In this document: positions 7,654-17,381 of the stretch, one piece after another
Layout: every line of letters begins with the position of its first letter
Position numbering within the stretch: the stretch's first letter is position 1
Assembly: GCF_004115155.1 (NCBI RefSeq)
Contig: NZ_RDSM01000003.1
Coordinates: 1 to 64,000 of the forward strand
Length of the DNA stretch: 64,000 bases
Direction of reading: 5' to 3'
Source of the DNA: Granulicella sibirica
Lineage (GTDB): Bacteria > Acidobacteriota > Terriglobia > Terriglobales > Acidobacteriaceae
Program-made: the position numbers and the translations under genes
The notes under the pieces: generated by a model
Told to the model about the DNA's origin: nothing
The model's input: the letters and a program-made list of their open reading frames with translations, nothing else
Database searches by the model: none

Positions 7654-8055
7654 TTGCGCGGAAGAGAGAACACCGCATCAGCCGGACACCGGATCTTATG
7701 TGTGGACGACGATCTTGTATGTCTTAAGCTCCGTCAGACTCTTCTTGAAAGCAACGGATACGCTGTGATCATCTCAGATCGACCGTTTGAGGCTTTAAAG
7801 CAAGACTTCGACGCTGTCGACCTAGCGTTCGTGGATTACGACATGCCTGAGATGAATGGCAGAGAGTTGCTGCTCAGAATGCGCGCGTCAAACGCGACAT
7901 TTCCGATTGTTCTCCTGAGCGGGCGAGCCTATACCTTGCCGGTCGAGGTGCGCGGCCTCTTCTCAGCTTGCATCGATAAGGGCTCGCCGGTAGGAGAAAT
8001 GCTCGAAATCATCGAGCGGTTTCGGACCCAGGGAGACGTGAAGGATTGGGGTTAG
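7654..8055 (+). CDS. Single-domain response regulator (receiver only, CheY-like)
   Basis: A 133-residue receiver domain with no output domain. Acidic pocket Asp18-Asp19 (ILCVDDD), phosphoacceptor Asp61 in FVDYDMPEMNG, a Ser in the threonine position (VLLSGRA, about residue 91), and Lys in CIDKG near 110. All catalytic positions are present, so it should accept phosphate. The start is TTG at 7654, eight bases after GGAGG; no ATG fits. It sits alone between AraC and TetR genes with no histidine kinase adjacent, so it may be served by the hybrid or propeller kinase at 9483-12545 or by a kinase elsewhere. Confidence 0.8.
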   Translation: MRGRENTASAGHRILCVDDDLVCLKLRQTLLESNGYAVIISDRPFEALKQDFDAVDLAFVDYDMPEMNGRELLLRMRASNATFPIVLLSGRAYTLPVEVRGLFSACIDKGSPVGEMLEIIERFRTQGDVKDWG

Positions 8056-8170
8056 GCAAGGTGCATTCAGCTCTCAGACCCGAGTTGCAGGTCGGTTTTC
8101 AAGCCAACCAGCACTAGACCAGCGACAGGTGGCCTCAGCTTCGCTATGATTGCACTGTAAACGGAGTGCC

Positions 8171-8827
8171 ATGGCAAACACCGGAACTCGCGAGAAGATC
8201 ATAGAGGCAGCGTATGTCCGATTCTATGAGTTCGGATACAACGGCACGAGTGTACAAGACATCGTCGATCTGGTCGGCGTTCCCAAGGGAACCTTCTACA
8301 ACTATTTTAAGAGTAAAGAACTTTTAGGCCTTGAGGCGCTCGATCTCTATGCTTGCGTCGCCGACAAGGTGTTCACGCCACCCGACGTCGCACAAGGATC
8401 GCCCAGGTCGAAGAAACCTCCGCCATCGGAGATTGCACGCCTCCGCGGCCAATTTGAGGAAGCTCTTAAGTTTCAGGAGCGGCAGAAGATATCTCTCGGC
8501 TGCCTTATGGGAAACTTCACCGCGGAATCTTCTGCATTGCCAGAGAGTTTCGGGAAGTTGATTGAAAAGAGCTTTAGTCGTTGGATTGCTGCGGTCTCTG
8601 CTTCCCTCCGAGCAGCTCAAGTGAGTGGGGAAGTTGCCCACTCGCATGATCCGGATAGTCTTGCCAGATACCTGATGGCTGCATGGTTTGGCTCGTTGCT
8701 GTTGATGAAGAATTCGCAAAAAAAGACACCGATCGATGATTTTTTCAGACTAAGCTTTGATACGCTCCTGAAAACTGCGCCTCCGCTAACTAAAAAGAAA
8801 GTGCCGCAACGTCGCAACGGGAAGTGA
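8171..8827 (+). CDS. TetR/AcrR-family transcriptional regulator (AcuR-like)
   Basis: A 218-residue regulator. Residues about 5-50 form the DNA-binding domain (REKIIEAAYVRFYEFGYNGTS, VQDIVDLVGVPKGTFYNYFKSKE). The C-terminal domain has SLGCLMGNFTAESS and RYLMAAWFGSLLLMKN, as in the TetR_C group of AcuR/YxaF-like repressors that often control NADH:flavin or enal/quinone reductases. The ATG at 8171 is chosen because ACGGAG precedes it; a TTG at 8150 would add seven residues. The gene is convergent with the NarL-type regulator. A Lys/Arg-rich tail (PLTKKKVPQRRNGK) ends the protein. Confidence 0.85.
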   Translation: MANTGTREKIIEAAYVRFYEFGYNGTSVQDIVDLVGVPKGTFYNYFKSKELLGLEALDLYACVADKVFTPPDVAQGSPRSKKPPPSEIARLRGQFEEALKFQERQKISLGCLMGNFTAESSALPESFGKLIEKSFSRWIAAVSASLRAAQVSGEVAHSHDPDSLARYLMAAWFGSLLLMKNSQKKTPIDDFFRLSFDTLLKTAPPLTKKKVPQRRNGK

Positions 8828-8863
8828 GAGACTTCGATCTCGGTGCGGAGACGAGATGATGCA

Positions 8864-9493
8864 CTATCCGTCGAGGAAGCCACGCCTCATCGCGATCGTC
8901 ACAGCATGAGTTCGATCTTGCGCCGAGAGCTTCGACAGGATACTCCCCATGTGATTTTTCACCGTGTCTTCTGAGATCGATAGTTGCTGCCCGACTAGCT
9001 TATTCGAATGTCCGTTCGAAACTAATCGGAGTACCGCAATTTCTCTTGGAGTCAATGAATCATGATCGAAATTATCCGCGATCCGCTCCGCAACTTCTCT
9101 AGGGATGCAACGTTTGCCGGCATAAACCATCCTTATGGTTTCGAGGAGCTCTTTGCGCAGCATGCTCTTGAGCAAGTATCCCTGAGCCCCGGCACGTAAG
9201 GCGCGAACCACTTGTACATCTCCATCATAAGTTGTGAGCATAATGATCCGTGCCGAAGGAAACTCAGATCGAATCACTGTGAGAGCTTCCGTCCCACTCA
9301 TGACAGGCATCTGTAGATCCATGAGTGCGACGTCCGGTTGGAGCCTTCTGAAGGCTTCAATGGCCTCTTGACCATTCGTTGCCTCTCCGACGAGTGTCAT
9401 ATCCGATTCCAAGTTAACCGCACCTGCGATTCCCTCTCGGATCATCGGATGGTCGTCAACAGTAAGGACAGTAATCTTCTTATTAGCTTGCAT
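8864..9493 (-). CDS. NarL/FixJ-family two-component response regulator
   Basis: A 209-residue regulator. The receiver has Asp13-Asp14, phosphoacceptor Asp59 in LMDLQMPVMSG, Thr in MLTTYDG and Lys in YLLKSML. The LuxR-type helix-turn-helix is at about 145-205 (LTPREIAVLRLVSNGHSNK, ISEDTVKNHMGSILSKL). Its start overlaps the end of the upstream histidine kinase gene by 11 bases, so the two are translationally coupled and form a cognate pair. Targets are not known; LuxR-type regulators in this arrangement usually control nearby transport or degradation genes. Confidence 0.9.
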   Translation of the reverse strand: MQANKKITVLTVDDHPMIREGIAGAVNLESDMTLVGEATNGQEAIEAFRRLQPDVALMDLQMPVMSGTEALTVIRSEFPSARIIMLTTYDGDVQVVRALRAGAQGYLLKSMLRKELLETIRMVYAGKRCIPREVAERIADNFDHDSLTPREIAVLRLVSNGHSNKLVGQQLSISEDTVKNHMGSILSKLSAQDRTHAVTIAMRRGFLDG

Positions 9494-12400
9494 CTAAGGG
9501 GCCTCGGCTTCGGACTCGCCTCCAAAAGAAGGAAAGGTACCCTCCTGTTGGCTTATCCACGTAAGCCAAATCAGCGGGTACCCGCAAAGTTATCTCCGTA
9601 CCCTCATCGGTGCGACTCAGAATGCCGAACTTTGCCCTAATCTTTAGAGCGCGTTCGCGCATGCCACCCAGACCCCAGTGGCCCGCGCGACCAAATTCTA
9701 TTACTTGCCTATCAATTCCGCTTCCGTCGTCCCGGATCCCAAGGGCAAAAAATCTTCTCTGAAACGTAATCTCGCATTCGACGGTCGTCGCGTGCGCGTG
9801 GACAAAAGCATTTGTGAGAGCTTCGCGGCCGATTGAGTAAGTCTCGTCTTTTACGATAGGGTGCAGGTCGAGCGGATCACCCCTGAGACTAAGTAAAAAC
9901 TTCACATGATAGGTCGATTGCAGTTCTTCGCCGATCAAACGTAAGGCCTCTGCCAAGTCTGTCACATCTGAACCTTCGGCACGCAGGTTCCGAACTTTGT
10001 TCCGCCCCTCCTTTAACACTTCATCCGCCTGATCAAGAGCACTGTTCATCATGGTATGAGCAGGTTCAAGCTGAGGTATCTGCGTTGCTACATTTTGAAA
10101 TTTAAGGACCAGACCCTGGAAGCCTTGCAGAAGAGTGTCGTGCAACTCGCGGGCGATCCTTTCGCGTTCAACCATTCTTTCTGAAAGATGTGCCTTCATT
10201 CGGGCTGTCATGGTCCTGAATCGCCAGGCAACAACTAGAGTGATCCCACATGCAACTGCGAGAAAACATAGGATTCGAAACCAAAGGGACTCCACCGTAG
10301 TAGGCGGGACTATAAAGGAGAAGGTTGTTCCTGCCTCATTCCACAGACCATCGTTGTTCGCCGCAATGACATGGAAGTGATAGGATCCGGGACCGAGCTT
10401 AGTATAGAACGCTTGCCTGCGTGTTCCAGCGTTCTGCCAATCCTTGTCAAAACCATCAAGGCGGTACCGGAACTGAACCCTTTCCGGAACAGTTAGACTC
10501 AAGGCTGTGTAATCTATGCGCACGCTATCGGGGTCAGGAGTCAGTTTTAACGCTCGAAGATCCGAGTAGACGACTGAATCCGAGGTAAGAGATTGGATCG
10601 CGACTGGCGGTGCAACCTTATTTTGTGGACTATGCGCAGGATCTATCATGCCCACAGCGTTTTGAAGCGCGAACCACATCTTTCCGTTATCACCTTGAGC
10701 GATCGTAGGGTTCACATCTTCACCTGACGACCCCGCGGTGATGCCGTCCAGAACGTCGTAGACGCGAGCCTTCACCATGATTGATTTACTCGACGACGGG
10801 CGGTTGAGTTCCGAAGCAGGGATCATCACAATGTTGAAGGCACCATTCAACCAGAGATCGCCGTTTGACGTCTCTGAGATCCCCGACAAACCCAGAAACT
10901 GATTTCCTTGTGCATCTTCGATTTCTTGAAAGTGTCCGTCGACAAAACGTCGAAGCCCGTTTTCGCCACCGATCCAGATGTGGTTGCCCCGGCAGTGAAA
11001 GGACAACACGTTGCCAATTTTCTCGTCGTCATCTTGTGTCATCACACTTACGTGACCAGACTTCTCCAAAATAGCTACTCTGCTGGAGCTATAGCCGAAC
11101 CAGATGCGTCCCTGTTCATCGGTCATGGCAGCCCTGGCGCTTCTCGTGGGTAACGCCGGATTGATGTCAGAAGTAGTCCAGAGCCCATCGTGAAAATGGA
11201 AGAAGCCGTTACGAATTGGAAACGTCACCCAAAGACCATTTCCGCCATCGGAAGTGACGGATTCGACTGGGAGATTAGGTTCTGGAAGGATCGGAAGAGG
11301 ATATTTGCTAAAGCCATGTGCGGTCTGTTGCCAGAGAAAGTGCCTGCCGACGAACCATGTGCGACCATTAGGAGAGCGATAGGCGAGATTAAGGTCAGTT
11401 GGAATAATCGGCGTCGCCGGCAGAGCCTCGGGTTCTCGACTGAGTGCCCCGACCGGATGGGCAATGTATACGTTGCCCTTATCAGCTTCTAGCAAAGCTG
11501 ATTTAGAGTGAACCTTCTCTATTGGTAACAGGCTAAAGGCGCTATTCCGGAGACGATCAAGTCCCCGAGATGTTGCGGTCCAGATATTACCTTCATGATC
11601 TTCAAAGATTTGATAAACAGTCTCACCGGATAGCCCTCCATTTGGTAGGGAGAGGCTCTCAACTTTCTCGCTATGGAGCCCGATACCATAGCGGTCGAAG
11701 TCCCGAATTCTGACAATGCCCATCGTCGTTGTCGCAATCCAAAGGTCACCTCGCCGATCAAATAGCGCTTTCAGCATTTGTCCTGGAAGGCCTAGGGGCC
11801 GGCTTTGGTGTTTACCATCGGGTGAGCCGAGCACAATCATCGTGCCTTTCGAATCTAGCCCCCAGACAATGTCCCTTGCATCTTGGGTTATGGAAACGAT
11901 CTCCTTTCCGGAGAGAACCAAACGGAACGAGGTATCGGACTTTGAGAGGGCATACACATCTCGGCGACCGGCGCCCACCCACATGGTTCCATTCCTGTCG
12001 GTAAAACCGTAAGGATAGGTCGCACCAGAGTAGCCCATGCCGGAACCAAGCGGCTGCCACCGGTTATTCTGTAAACGATACATGCCCTCAGGGGAAAAGG
12101 CCCAGATGCGGCCTCGACCATCTTGCTGAACACCATTCACGGTGCCGCTAGACAGGCCAGACTCTTCACCGTAGTTCACGAGCCGCCCGTCCTTAAGTTG
12201 ACTCAATCCTTTTACATTCCATCCGATCCAAAGTGAGCCATCATTCGTAATGTCTAAAGATTGAATGTTTGTATTTGGCAGCGGTGGACCGGCCACCGGT
12301 GTGAAACGTTCAAAGCGGACACCGTCGAAGCGATACAGCCCGCTTCTCCCGCCGAGCCAAAGGTATCCGTCTGCGGTCTGTGTGAGATCCCAGCTGATGG

Positions 12401-12545
12401 GCGCACCGTCTCGAAATGTCCACGCGGTATGGTAGAGCTGCTGCAGCGATTGGTCAGGACTTTGCGCTCCTGATGAAGAACTCAAGCAGGCGAAACATGC
12501 GCCGAGCAAGATCGGAAATTGGCGAAGACACCTTGCGGTCTTCAT
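9483..12545 (-). CDS. Periplasmic beta-propeller sensor histidine kinase (Reg_prop / Y_Y_Y / HisKA_3)
   Basis: About 1020 residues. A signal peptide (MKTARCLRQFPILLGACFAC) is followed by a long series of propeller repeats with Trp/Gly motifs such as DGYLWLGGRSGLYRFDG, DGSLWIGW, GNIWTATSRGLDRL and GRIWFGYS. Then come a Y_Y_Y domain (VRIDYTALSLTVPERVQFRY, GSYHFHVIAANNDG), one membrane helix (WFRILCFLAVACGITLVVAW), the HisKA_3 dimerisation helix with phospho-acceptor His in ERIARELHDTLLQGF, and the ATPase domain (EALTNAFVHA, DDGSGID, GLGGMRERA). In this family the periplasmic propeller senses extracellular ligands, often saccharides. I start at the ATG at 12545 because it begins with a signal peptide; the frame stays open to 12626. 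It is coupled to the NarL regulator. Confidence 0.9.
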   Translation of the reverse strand: MKTARCLRQFPILLGACFACLSSSSGAQSPDQSLQQLYHTAWTFRDGAPISWDLTQTADGYLWLGGRSGLYRFDGVRFERFTPVAGPPLPNTNIQSLDITNDGSLWIGWNVKGLSQLKDGRLVNYGEESGLSSGTVNGVQQDGRGRIWAFSPEGMYRLQNNRWQPLGSGMGYSGATYPYGFTDRNGTMWVGAGRRDVYALSKSDTSFRLVLSGKEIVSITQDARDIVWGLDSKGTMIVLGSPDGKHQSRPLGLPGQMLKALFDRRGDLWIATTTMGIVRIRDFDRYGIGLHSEKVESLSLPNGGLSGETVYQIFEDHEGNIWTATSRGLDRLRNSAFSLLPIEKVHSKSALLEADKGNVYIAHPVGALSREPEALPATPIIPTDLNLAYRSPNGRTWFVGRHFLWQQTAHGFSKYPLPILPEPNLPVESVTSDGGNGLWVTFPIRNGFFHFHDGLWTTSDINPALPTRSARAAMTDEQGRIWFGYSSSRVAILEKSGHVSVMTQDDDEKIGNVLSFHCRGNHIWIGGENGLRRFVDGHFQEIEDAQGNQFLGLSGISETSNGDLWLNGAFNIVMIPASELNRPSSSKSIMVKARVYDVLDGITAGSSGEDVNPTIAQGDNGKMWFALQNAVGMIDPAHSPQNKVAPPVAIQSLTSDSVVYSDLRALKLTPDPDSVRIDYTALSLTVPERVQFRYRLDGFDKDWQNAGTRRQAFYTKLGPGSYHFHVIAANNDGLWNEAGTTFSFIVPPTTVESLWFRILCFLAVACGITLVVAWRFRTMTARMKAHLSERMVERERIARELHDTLLQGFQGLVLKFQNVATQIPQLEPAHTMMNSALDQADEVLKEGRNKVRNLRAEGSDVTDLAEALRLIGEELQSTYHVKFLLSLRGDPLDLHPIVKDETYSIGREALTNAFVHAHATTVECEITFQRRFFALGIRDDGSGIDRQVIEFGRAGHWGLGGMRERALKIRAKFGILSRTDEGTEITLRVPADLAYVDKPTGGYLSFFWRRVRSRGPLDAS

Positions 12546-13035
12546 ATGTTGAGCCCTCGCGGCGACGTTTCCTGCGGACGCTTGATTCCCGACAGGGTAG
12601 GTCGTCCCATTCGTTGCCTCACTCACTAATTACCTGCTGTTCAGTCGTCCCTTCGGGATACGGAGGAAGGCGCACATTGTGTATGCTGCAGTCGAGTGAA
12701 GACGCCTCACGCTGTTTCCGTCCGGATTTCTTGATACGGCTTGATTGCGAGAATCCCGGGGAGGCTGAGAGGAGTATTACATCGCTCTTAGAGCAAATCG
12801 TAGCTCAGACAATAAGAATGAGCGAAAAGCACAAAATGTAGCGCATTTCGTCAAGAAGCTTCAACCGTTTCTCGTGGCCGGATGCCAAGATAATTGATGA
12901 GTCATACTGAGCGCCAGCCTTCTATCGCGCGGAACTTCGATGACACGCACTATGAGATTCGCTCGGATCGGAATGCCTAGCAATCGAGATGAGTGTGCGT
13001 TGTGTCTTCAGGCTGGCGACGATATCTTGATGCGG
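12546..13035. other. Intergenic region, no gene recognised
   Basis: About 490 bases between the start of the sensor kinase gene and the 3' end of the exported hydrolase gene. Open frames here have no recognisable similarity and no ribosome sites. It presumably carries the kinase promoter. A short frame from 12950 (starting MRFARIGMPS) is only about 30 codons and is not called. Confidence 0.4.
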
Positions 13036-14049
13036 CTACCGCTCTGCTAGAAGGTAGCGTCCGACATCTTCTGGCAGATCAAGTTGTGGCCAATGGCCCG
13101 CATCGAGCAGATGTACCGTCGCCCCTTTGAAGTGGCCGGCAAGATCCTGCGCAACCCCAACATTGAGATACGCGTCGCTCTTTCCCCAAACGATGGTTGT
13201 CGGAATGCCCAACTCTGCAAGCTTGTTGACTCGCTGATTGTTTATAGCGACCTGGGGACGAAGGTCTGCAGCTAGAGCCGCGAAGGCGGGCCCGGCACTC
13301 GGCTGTTGAGCAAAATTATTGAAGATGAGAGGCTGTACCAGCTTGTCAATGACGTCGATCTGGGCTTGCGGTACGCCGATTTCAAACTGGAGCTGCTGAA
13401 ACCTTAGAAGGAAAGCGAGTTCCTTGGGGTCGGAAGCCATAGCTAGTCCAAACGCGCGTGTCTGGGGTAATGAAAACAGTTCGATTAGTTCAGGTATACG
13501 GAGCGTTGGCGCATCTGCATAGAAGGTGTTCAATAGGACGAGGCCTGCGATTGACTTTGGTTTCGCCATGGTGAAGTTGATGGCGGCCACGCCACCGGCA
13601 TCATGGGCGACCGGCACGATACTGTTGAGTTTGAGGAAGTCGACAACCGCGTGTAGATCTCCGAGTTGCTGTCTAAAGCCATAGTCGCCTCCAGCAGGTT
13701 TGTCGGAAGCCCCAAAGCCAAGGAAATCGAAGGCTACGACATGACGGCCAGCAGCGACGAGTACTGGGATCAGCAGGTCGTAGATATGCAGATTGTCAGG
13801 ATAGCCGTGCAAGAGAACAAACGTCGGTCCCTCCCCCTTGTACTCGCGGGCATACAGGAAATGGCCTTCTCGTGGGACGCGGTGTTCTAGGAAGGGGGGT
13901 ATGGAATCCGTACCCTTTGGTTGCGATGCTCCCCCCCCACTCAATAGGTTTTCAGGTTGGTGCTTATCCACCTTTGCTCTTGTGGATGGTGGCAATACGA
14001 GCAAGGCTGCGGCGGCACCCATTCCGGTTACTATCTCTCGTCTGTTCAT
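13036..14049 (-). CDS. Exported alpha/beta hydrolase, haloalkane-dehalogenase/epoxide-hydrolase-like
   Basis: A 337-residue protein with a Tat-like leader (MNRREIVTGMGAAAALLVLP, Arg3-Arg4), so it should be exported folded. The alpha/beta-hydrolase core has the oxyanion motif HGYPD at 81-85 and a nucleophile elbow VAHDAGG with Asp150 rather than Ser. Asp nucleophiles are characteristic of haloalkane dehalogenases and epoxide hydrolases. The catalytic His is in DAGHWPQLDLPE, and an acidic residue is in WGKSDAY. An AGGGTAG site precedes the ATG. It is divergent from the efflux operon at 14275, suggesting joint control of detoxification and export. The substrate is unknown; dehalogenation is only one possibility. 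Confidence 0.83.
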   Translation of the reverse strand: MNRREIVTGMGAAAALLVLPPSTRAKVDKHQPENLLSGGGASQPKGTDSIPPFLEHRVPREGHFLYAREYKGEGPTFVLLHGYPDNLHIYDLLIPVLVAAGRHVVAFDFLGFGASDKPAGGDYGFRQQLGDLHAVVDFLKLNSIVPVAHDAGGVAAINFTMAKPKSIAGLVLLNTFYADAPTLRIPELIELFSLPQTRAFGLAMASDPKELAFLLRFQQLQFEIGVPQAQIDVIDKLVQPLIFNNFAQQPSAGPAFAALAADLRPQVAINNQRVNKLAELGIPTTIVWGKSDAYLNVGVAQDLAGHFKGATVHLLDAGHWPQLDLPEDVGRYLLAER

Positions 14050-14274
14050 CTGTCACTACCCTTCAGAGCGCACGCTCATTGTGATCATTTGGAGCGGCAT
14101 ACCATCTGACCATAGAATTCCCTGCGCCCCTGGTCTTCCCAAATAAGCTCACGCTTTGACGGGAACAGCCTAAGATCGCTTGCGCTTGATCATCGATTCG
14201 CTTTTGAGTTGGAAATGGGAAAATGCGGTACTTTCTACAAAGAGATGTCTCGCGCCAGCACGTAGTGTCGAACG

Positions 14275-15891
14275 ATGACACAGTCAGCTCACGCAGCGTC
14301 AATCGGGACTGTTGGTGCTGATAAAAGAAGGGAACTCAGCAGGTCTGTCACGCTTGCCGCACTGACACTTGCCAGCGCAGCGGAGACTTGGACCACCTCT
14401 GGCGTGAGTCTGACCCTTACCGATCTAACGGGCACTCTAAGCGCCTCCAGCGATCAGGCTAGTTGGGCTCTAACGGTATACATGGCTGCGTTCGCCGTCT
14501 CGATCGCTCTGTCAGATCGCCTCTCCCTCAAATATGGAAATCGACATTTCCTCACAGCTCTCTCCCTTTCTTATGCGGTCGCATCGGTAGGATGCGCGCT
14601 CAGTACCGACCTGAGTACCTTTCTTCTCTTTCGCGCTATCGCTGGATTCGCGGGAGGAGCATTTCTTGTCCGTGCATTCGTTTTCTTCACACAGCAATAT
14701 GAGCCTGCGGTTCGTCCTATACCCCTGGTCGGCTACGCGATCGCCTACTTCTTTGTTGGTAGGTTCTTGTCGCCGGTGATATGCGGATGGCTCGCAGATG
14801 TTGCTTCGTGGAGATTCCTGTTTGTTGTGCCAACTGTCTTCATGCTCACGGCCGCCTGGTTGTTCAATCGGCACGGAGCGGATCACTGGGCGGAGGAGGA
14901 TTCGCGTAAGCCTCTCGACTCGCTCGGCATAGGGCTTCTTTTTCTCGGTGCGGTCTGTCTGCAAACCGCCTTGAGCCGCGGCGAGGTAGACGGCTGGTTC
15001 GAGTCTTCGACACTTTTCACCTTTTTTCTGGTGGGTATTACTGCAAATTCAATCTTTGTGCTGTGGCAACTTTCTTCTTGGAACAAACACCCCCTTCTTG
15101 ATTTTGCGATCCTTCGCAATTCTTTAGCTCGCGGCGGCGCCATCCTAGGCTTTCTCGTAGGGTTGCTGCTGGCCGGCAGCCTCTACGTCATCCCCCAGTA
15201 CCTACGGAATCTTGAAGTTCATTCTGCTCTTCAGACAGGTTTGCTTCTCAGCATAGGCGGTGCGGCCTCTGTACTGGTCCTTTGCTGCTTCCGTTCGATC
15301 ATCCCTCTATTCGCGAAGATCGGCGGGACCAGCGTACTTCTTTTCGCCCTCGCAGTAGAGATAGCGTCGCAACTCCTCTTTGCGCACTTCGTAACGACGG
15401 ATACTCCCGATCGAGATCTGTGGCTGCCCTTAGCACTAAACGGGATATTCGTTGGTCTATCCGTTCCTACCCTCGGGATTGTGGCGTTCGCGACAGTCGA
15501 CAACCAGAAGGCTTCGAACGGTCGAGCAATGTATTACGGATGCAGACAACTCGGCGCATCCGTGGGGGTTACCCTATCGGCGGTCCTCATTGACCGCAGG
15601 ATGTCCTTTCATTCGTCGAGGCTCCTCGACGCCTTTGCTAATCGAAACCTTTCCGTCCTTGGTCAAGCTTCAGATCTCAGTGACAGAACACTGTCCGCGA
15701 TGGTTCGGAAGCAAAGTTCGGTGTTGAGCTTTGCCGATACGTTTTACACGATGGCTCTTGTGGCCGCGGTCACCGTGTTCTTCGTTCCACTTCTTTCCGC
15801 GCCTGCGCCAGCCCCATCACCCGCGCGCAGTCCTCTGGACGAACAGGGTTCCGCCGCGCTTCCGCAAGCCATCGCTGGAGTGGGCCGATGA
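14275..15891 (+). CDS. DHA2-family MFS drug:H+ antiporter (EmrB-like)
   Basis: A 538-residue polytopic inner-membrane transporter, about 14 helices, typical of the EmrB/QacA group. The first helices read TLSASSDQASWALTVYMAAFAVSIALSDRLSLKYGNR, in which SDRLSLKYGNR is the loop 2-3 motif of the superfamily, followed by LFRAIAGFAGGAFLVRAF. Its stop overlaps the TolC-like gene by ATGA, and an EmrA-like gene follows, so it should form the inner-membrane part of a tripartite efflux pump that exports small toxic compounds directly outside. Substrate unknown. The start lacks a strong ribosome site. Confidence 0.88.
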   Translation: MTQSAHAASIGTVGADKRRELSRSVTLAALTLASAAETWTTSGVSLTLTDLTGTLSASSDQASWALTVYMAAFAVSIALSDRLSLKYGNRHFLTALSLSYAVASVGCALSTDLSTFLLFRAIAGFAGGAFLVRAFVFFTQQYEPAVRPIPLVGYAIAYFFVGRFLSPVICGWLADVASWRFLFVVPTVFMLTAAWLFNRHGADHWAEEDSRKPLDSLGIGLLFLGAVCLQTALSRGEVDGWFESSTLFTFFLVGITANSIFVLWQLSSWNKHPLLDFAILRNSLARGGAILGFLVGLLLAGSLYVIPQYLRNLEVHSALQTGLLLSIGGAASVLVLCCFRSIIPLFAKIGGTSVLLFALAVEIASQLLFAHFVTTDTPDRDLWLPLALNGIFVGLSVPTLGIVAFATVDNQKASNGRAMYYGCRQLGASVGVTLSAVLIDRRMSFHSSRLLDAFANRNLSVLGQASDLSDRTLSAMVRKQSSVLSFADTFYTMALVAAVTVFFVPLLSAPAPAPSPARSPLDEQGSAALPQAIAGVGR

Positions 15892-17381
15892 AAAGGTCTC
15901 CGTGGTCGTGTGTTCTTACAATCTGTGTCACTCTCGGTGTGGCAGTGTGTTTGACAAGAACTGGCCGAACGCAAAGTACCGGAAACGGGAACTCCGCGCA
16001 AAATACGGTCGACACACCTCGTCCCTTTAACCCCGGTCAGAACACCACCAACCCAAGCGCGTTTGCCGTGCAGTCGCAGAATCCTTTCCTTGGCAGCGTG
16101 CCGACAGGACTGGTAATCCCCGGGGTACTCCAGCTCTCATTACACGCCGCAGTGGACTTAGCACTTCGTACAAACCTTGGTTACATCGACTCGGAACAGG
16201 ATCATCAGCGGTCGCGTGCTGCAAGGATCCGCGCACTCTCGACATTGCTTCCTCAAATCGGAGTCGAGTCCACCGAAGACTACAGAAATCTCGTGATGGA
16301 CGCCTTGGGCACCGAGAAGCTCGGAGTTCCACATGTCGTCCAGGGCTACAACTACCAGGCAGCTCACGCCACTCTCCAGCAGCAAGTTGTAGATTTCCAG
16401 GCACTTCATGAGGTGAAAGCTGCAAGCAAAGAGATGGAGGCTTCTGCGGCGTCGATGGCCGATGCCAGGAACATCGTTGTTCTAGCTTCAGTCAGTTCTT
16501 ACCTGCTAGTTGCGGCGAGTCAAACAAGGCTGGAAACCGCGCGGGCACAATTCGAAACTGCCAAGACCATAGAGTCCATTCTGTCGAGCAGAGTGGTACA
16601 TGACCTCTCTCCTCAGATCGACGAGATAAGGGCGCACGTCGCCATGCGTTCTGCGGAACTTCGAGTGACTCTTGCGACGACCACGCTGGAGAAGGACAAG
16701 CTAGCCCTGACCCGGATCATTGGCCTTCCCATTGAGCAAGAGTTCACCTTGACGGATGGGTTGAGGTTCCTTGAAACCCCGTCCGCCGATCAGGCGGAGC
16801 TGCTATCAAAAGCCTCAGAAAAGCGCCAAGACTTACGAGCTGCGAGGGCGCGCCTTGATGCAGCTGAACAGAGTGTGAAGGCGGAACGAGCACAGCGGTT
16901 GCCGAAGGTGGAGATACTCGCCAATGGCGGCGAAACAGGCATCACCTATGGACACCCCTATCGAGACTATGACGTCGAGGGGAGAATCTCAGTGCCTATC
17001 TTTACTGGGAGGCGAATCGAGGCGGATGTCCTGGACGCAAAGGCAACTGCCGACCGGCGGAGAGCCGAGTTCGCGGACACGCGGGCAAGGGCAGTATTCG
17101 ATGTCCGGACGGCCCTTCTGGATTTGACAGCTGCCAGCAAGAGCGTCGAAGTCTCCCTGGAAAATCAAGCCTTGGCCGTCGAGGGCCTGCGCCAGGCAAA
17201 GGACCGATTCGACGTTGGTGTGTCGAATGCGGCCGATCTCATCCAAGCTCAGCAGTCCGTGTCTGAGGCAGAGGATAACCGGATCGCCAGCATTTATGCT
17301 CACCAGGTCGCGAAGCTGATGCTGATCCGAGCGACCGGCACAGCAGAACAAGACTACGTATCGTACCTGGGGGTGCACTGA
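15888..17381 (+). CDS. TolC-family outer-membrane efflux protein
   Basis: A 497-residue protein starting with a signal peptide (MKRSPWSCVLTICVTLGVAV) and containing the two long coiled-coil repeats of outer-membrane factors: LSLHAAVDLALRTNLGYIDSE in the first half, and the matched helix set around RQDLRAARARLDAAEQSVKAE, VEGRISVPIFTGRRIEAD and LRQAKDRFDVGVSNAADLIQAQQSVSEAE in the second. It should form the trimeric exit channel for the MFS pump. It overlaps its upstream partner by four bases (ATGA) and the downstream EmrA-like gene by one base, so the three are a tight operon. Confidence 0.9.
   Translation: MKRSPWSCVLTICVTLGVAVCLTRTGRTQSTGNGNSAQNTVDTPRPFNPGQNTTNPSAFAVQSQNPFLGSVPTGLVIPGVLQLSLHAAVDLALRTNLGYIDSEQDHQRSRAARIRALSTLLPQIGVESTEDYRNLVMDALGTEKLGVPHVVQGYNYQAAHATLQQQVVDFQALHEVKAASKEMEASAASMADARNIVVLASVSSYLLVAASQTRLETARAQFETAKTIESILSSRVVHDLSPQIDEIRAHVAMRSAELRVTLATTTLEKDKLALTRIIGLPIEQEFTLTDGLRFLETPSADQAELLSKASEKRQDLRAARARLDAAEQSVKAERAQRLPKVEILANGGETGITYGHPYRDYDVEGRISVPIFTGRRIEADVLDAKATADRRRAEFADTRARAVFDVRTALLDLTAASKSVEVSLENQALAVEGLRQAKDRFDVGVSNAADLIQAQQSVSEAEDNRIASIYAHQVAKLMLIRATGTAEQDYVSYLGVH

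Noticed and set aside
12416..12841. 141-codon plus-strand frame
   Set aside because: Antisense to the sensor-kinase start; no conserved features.
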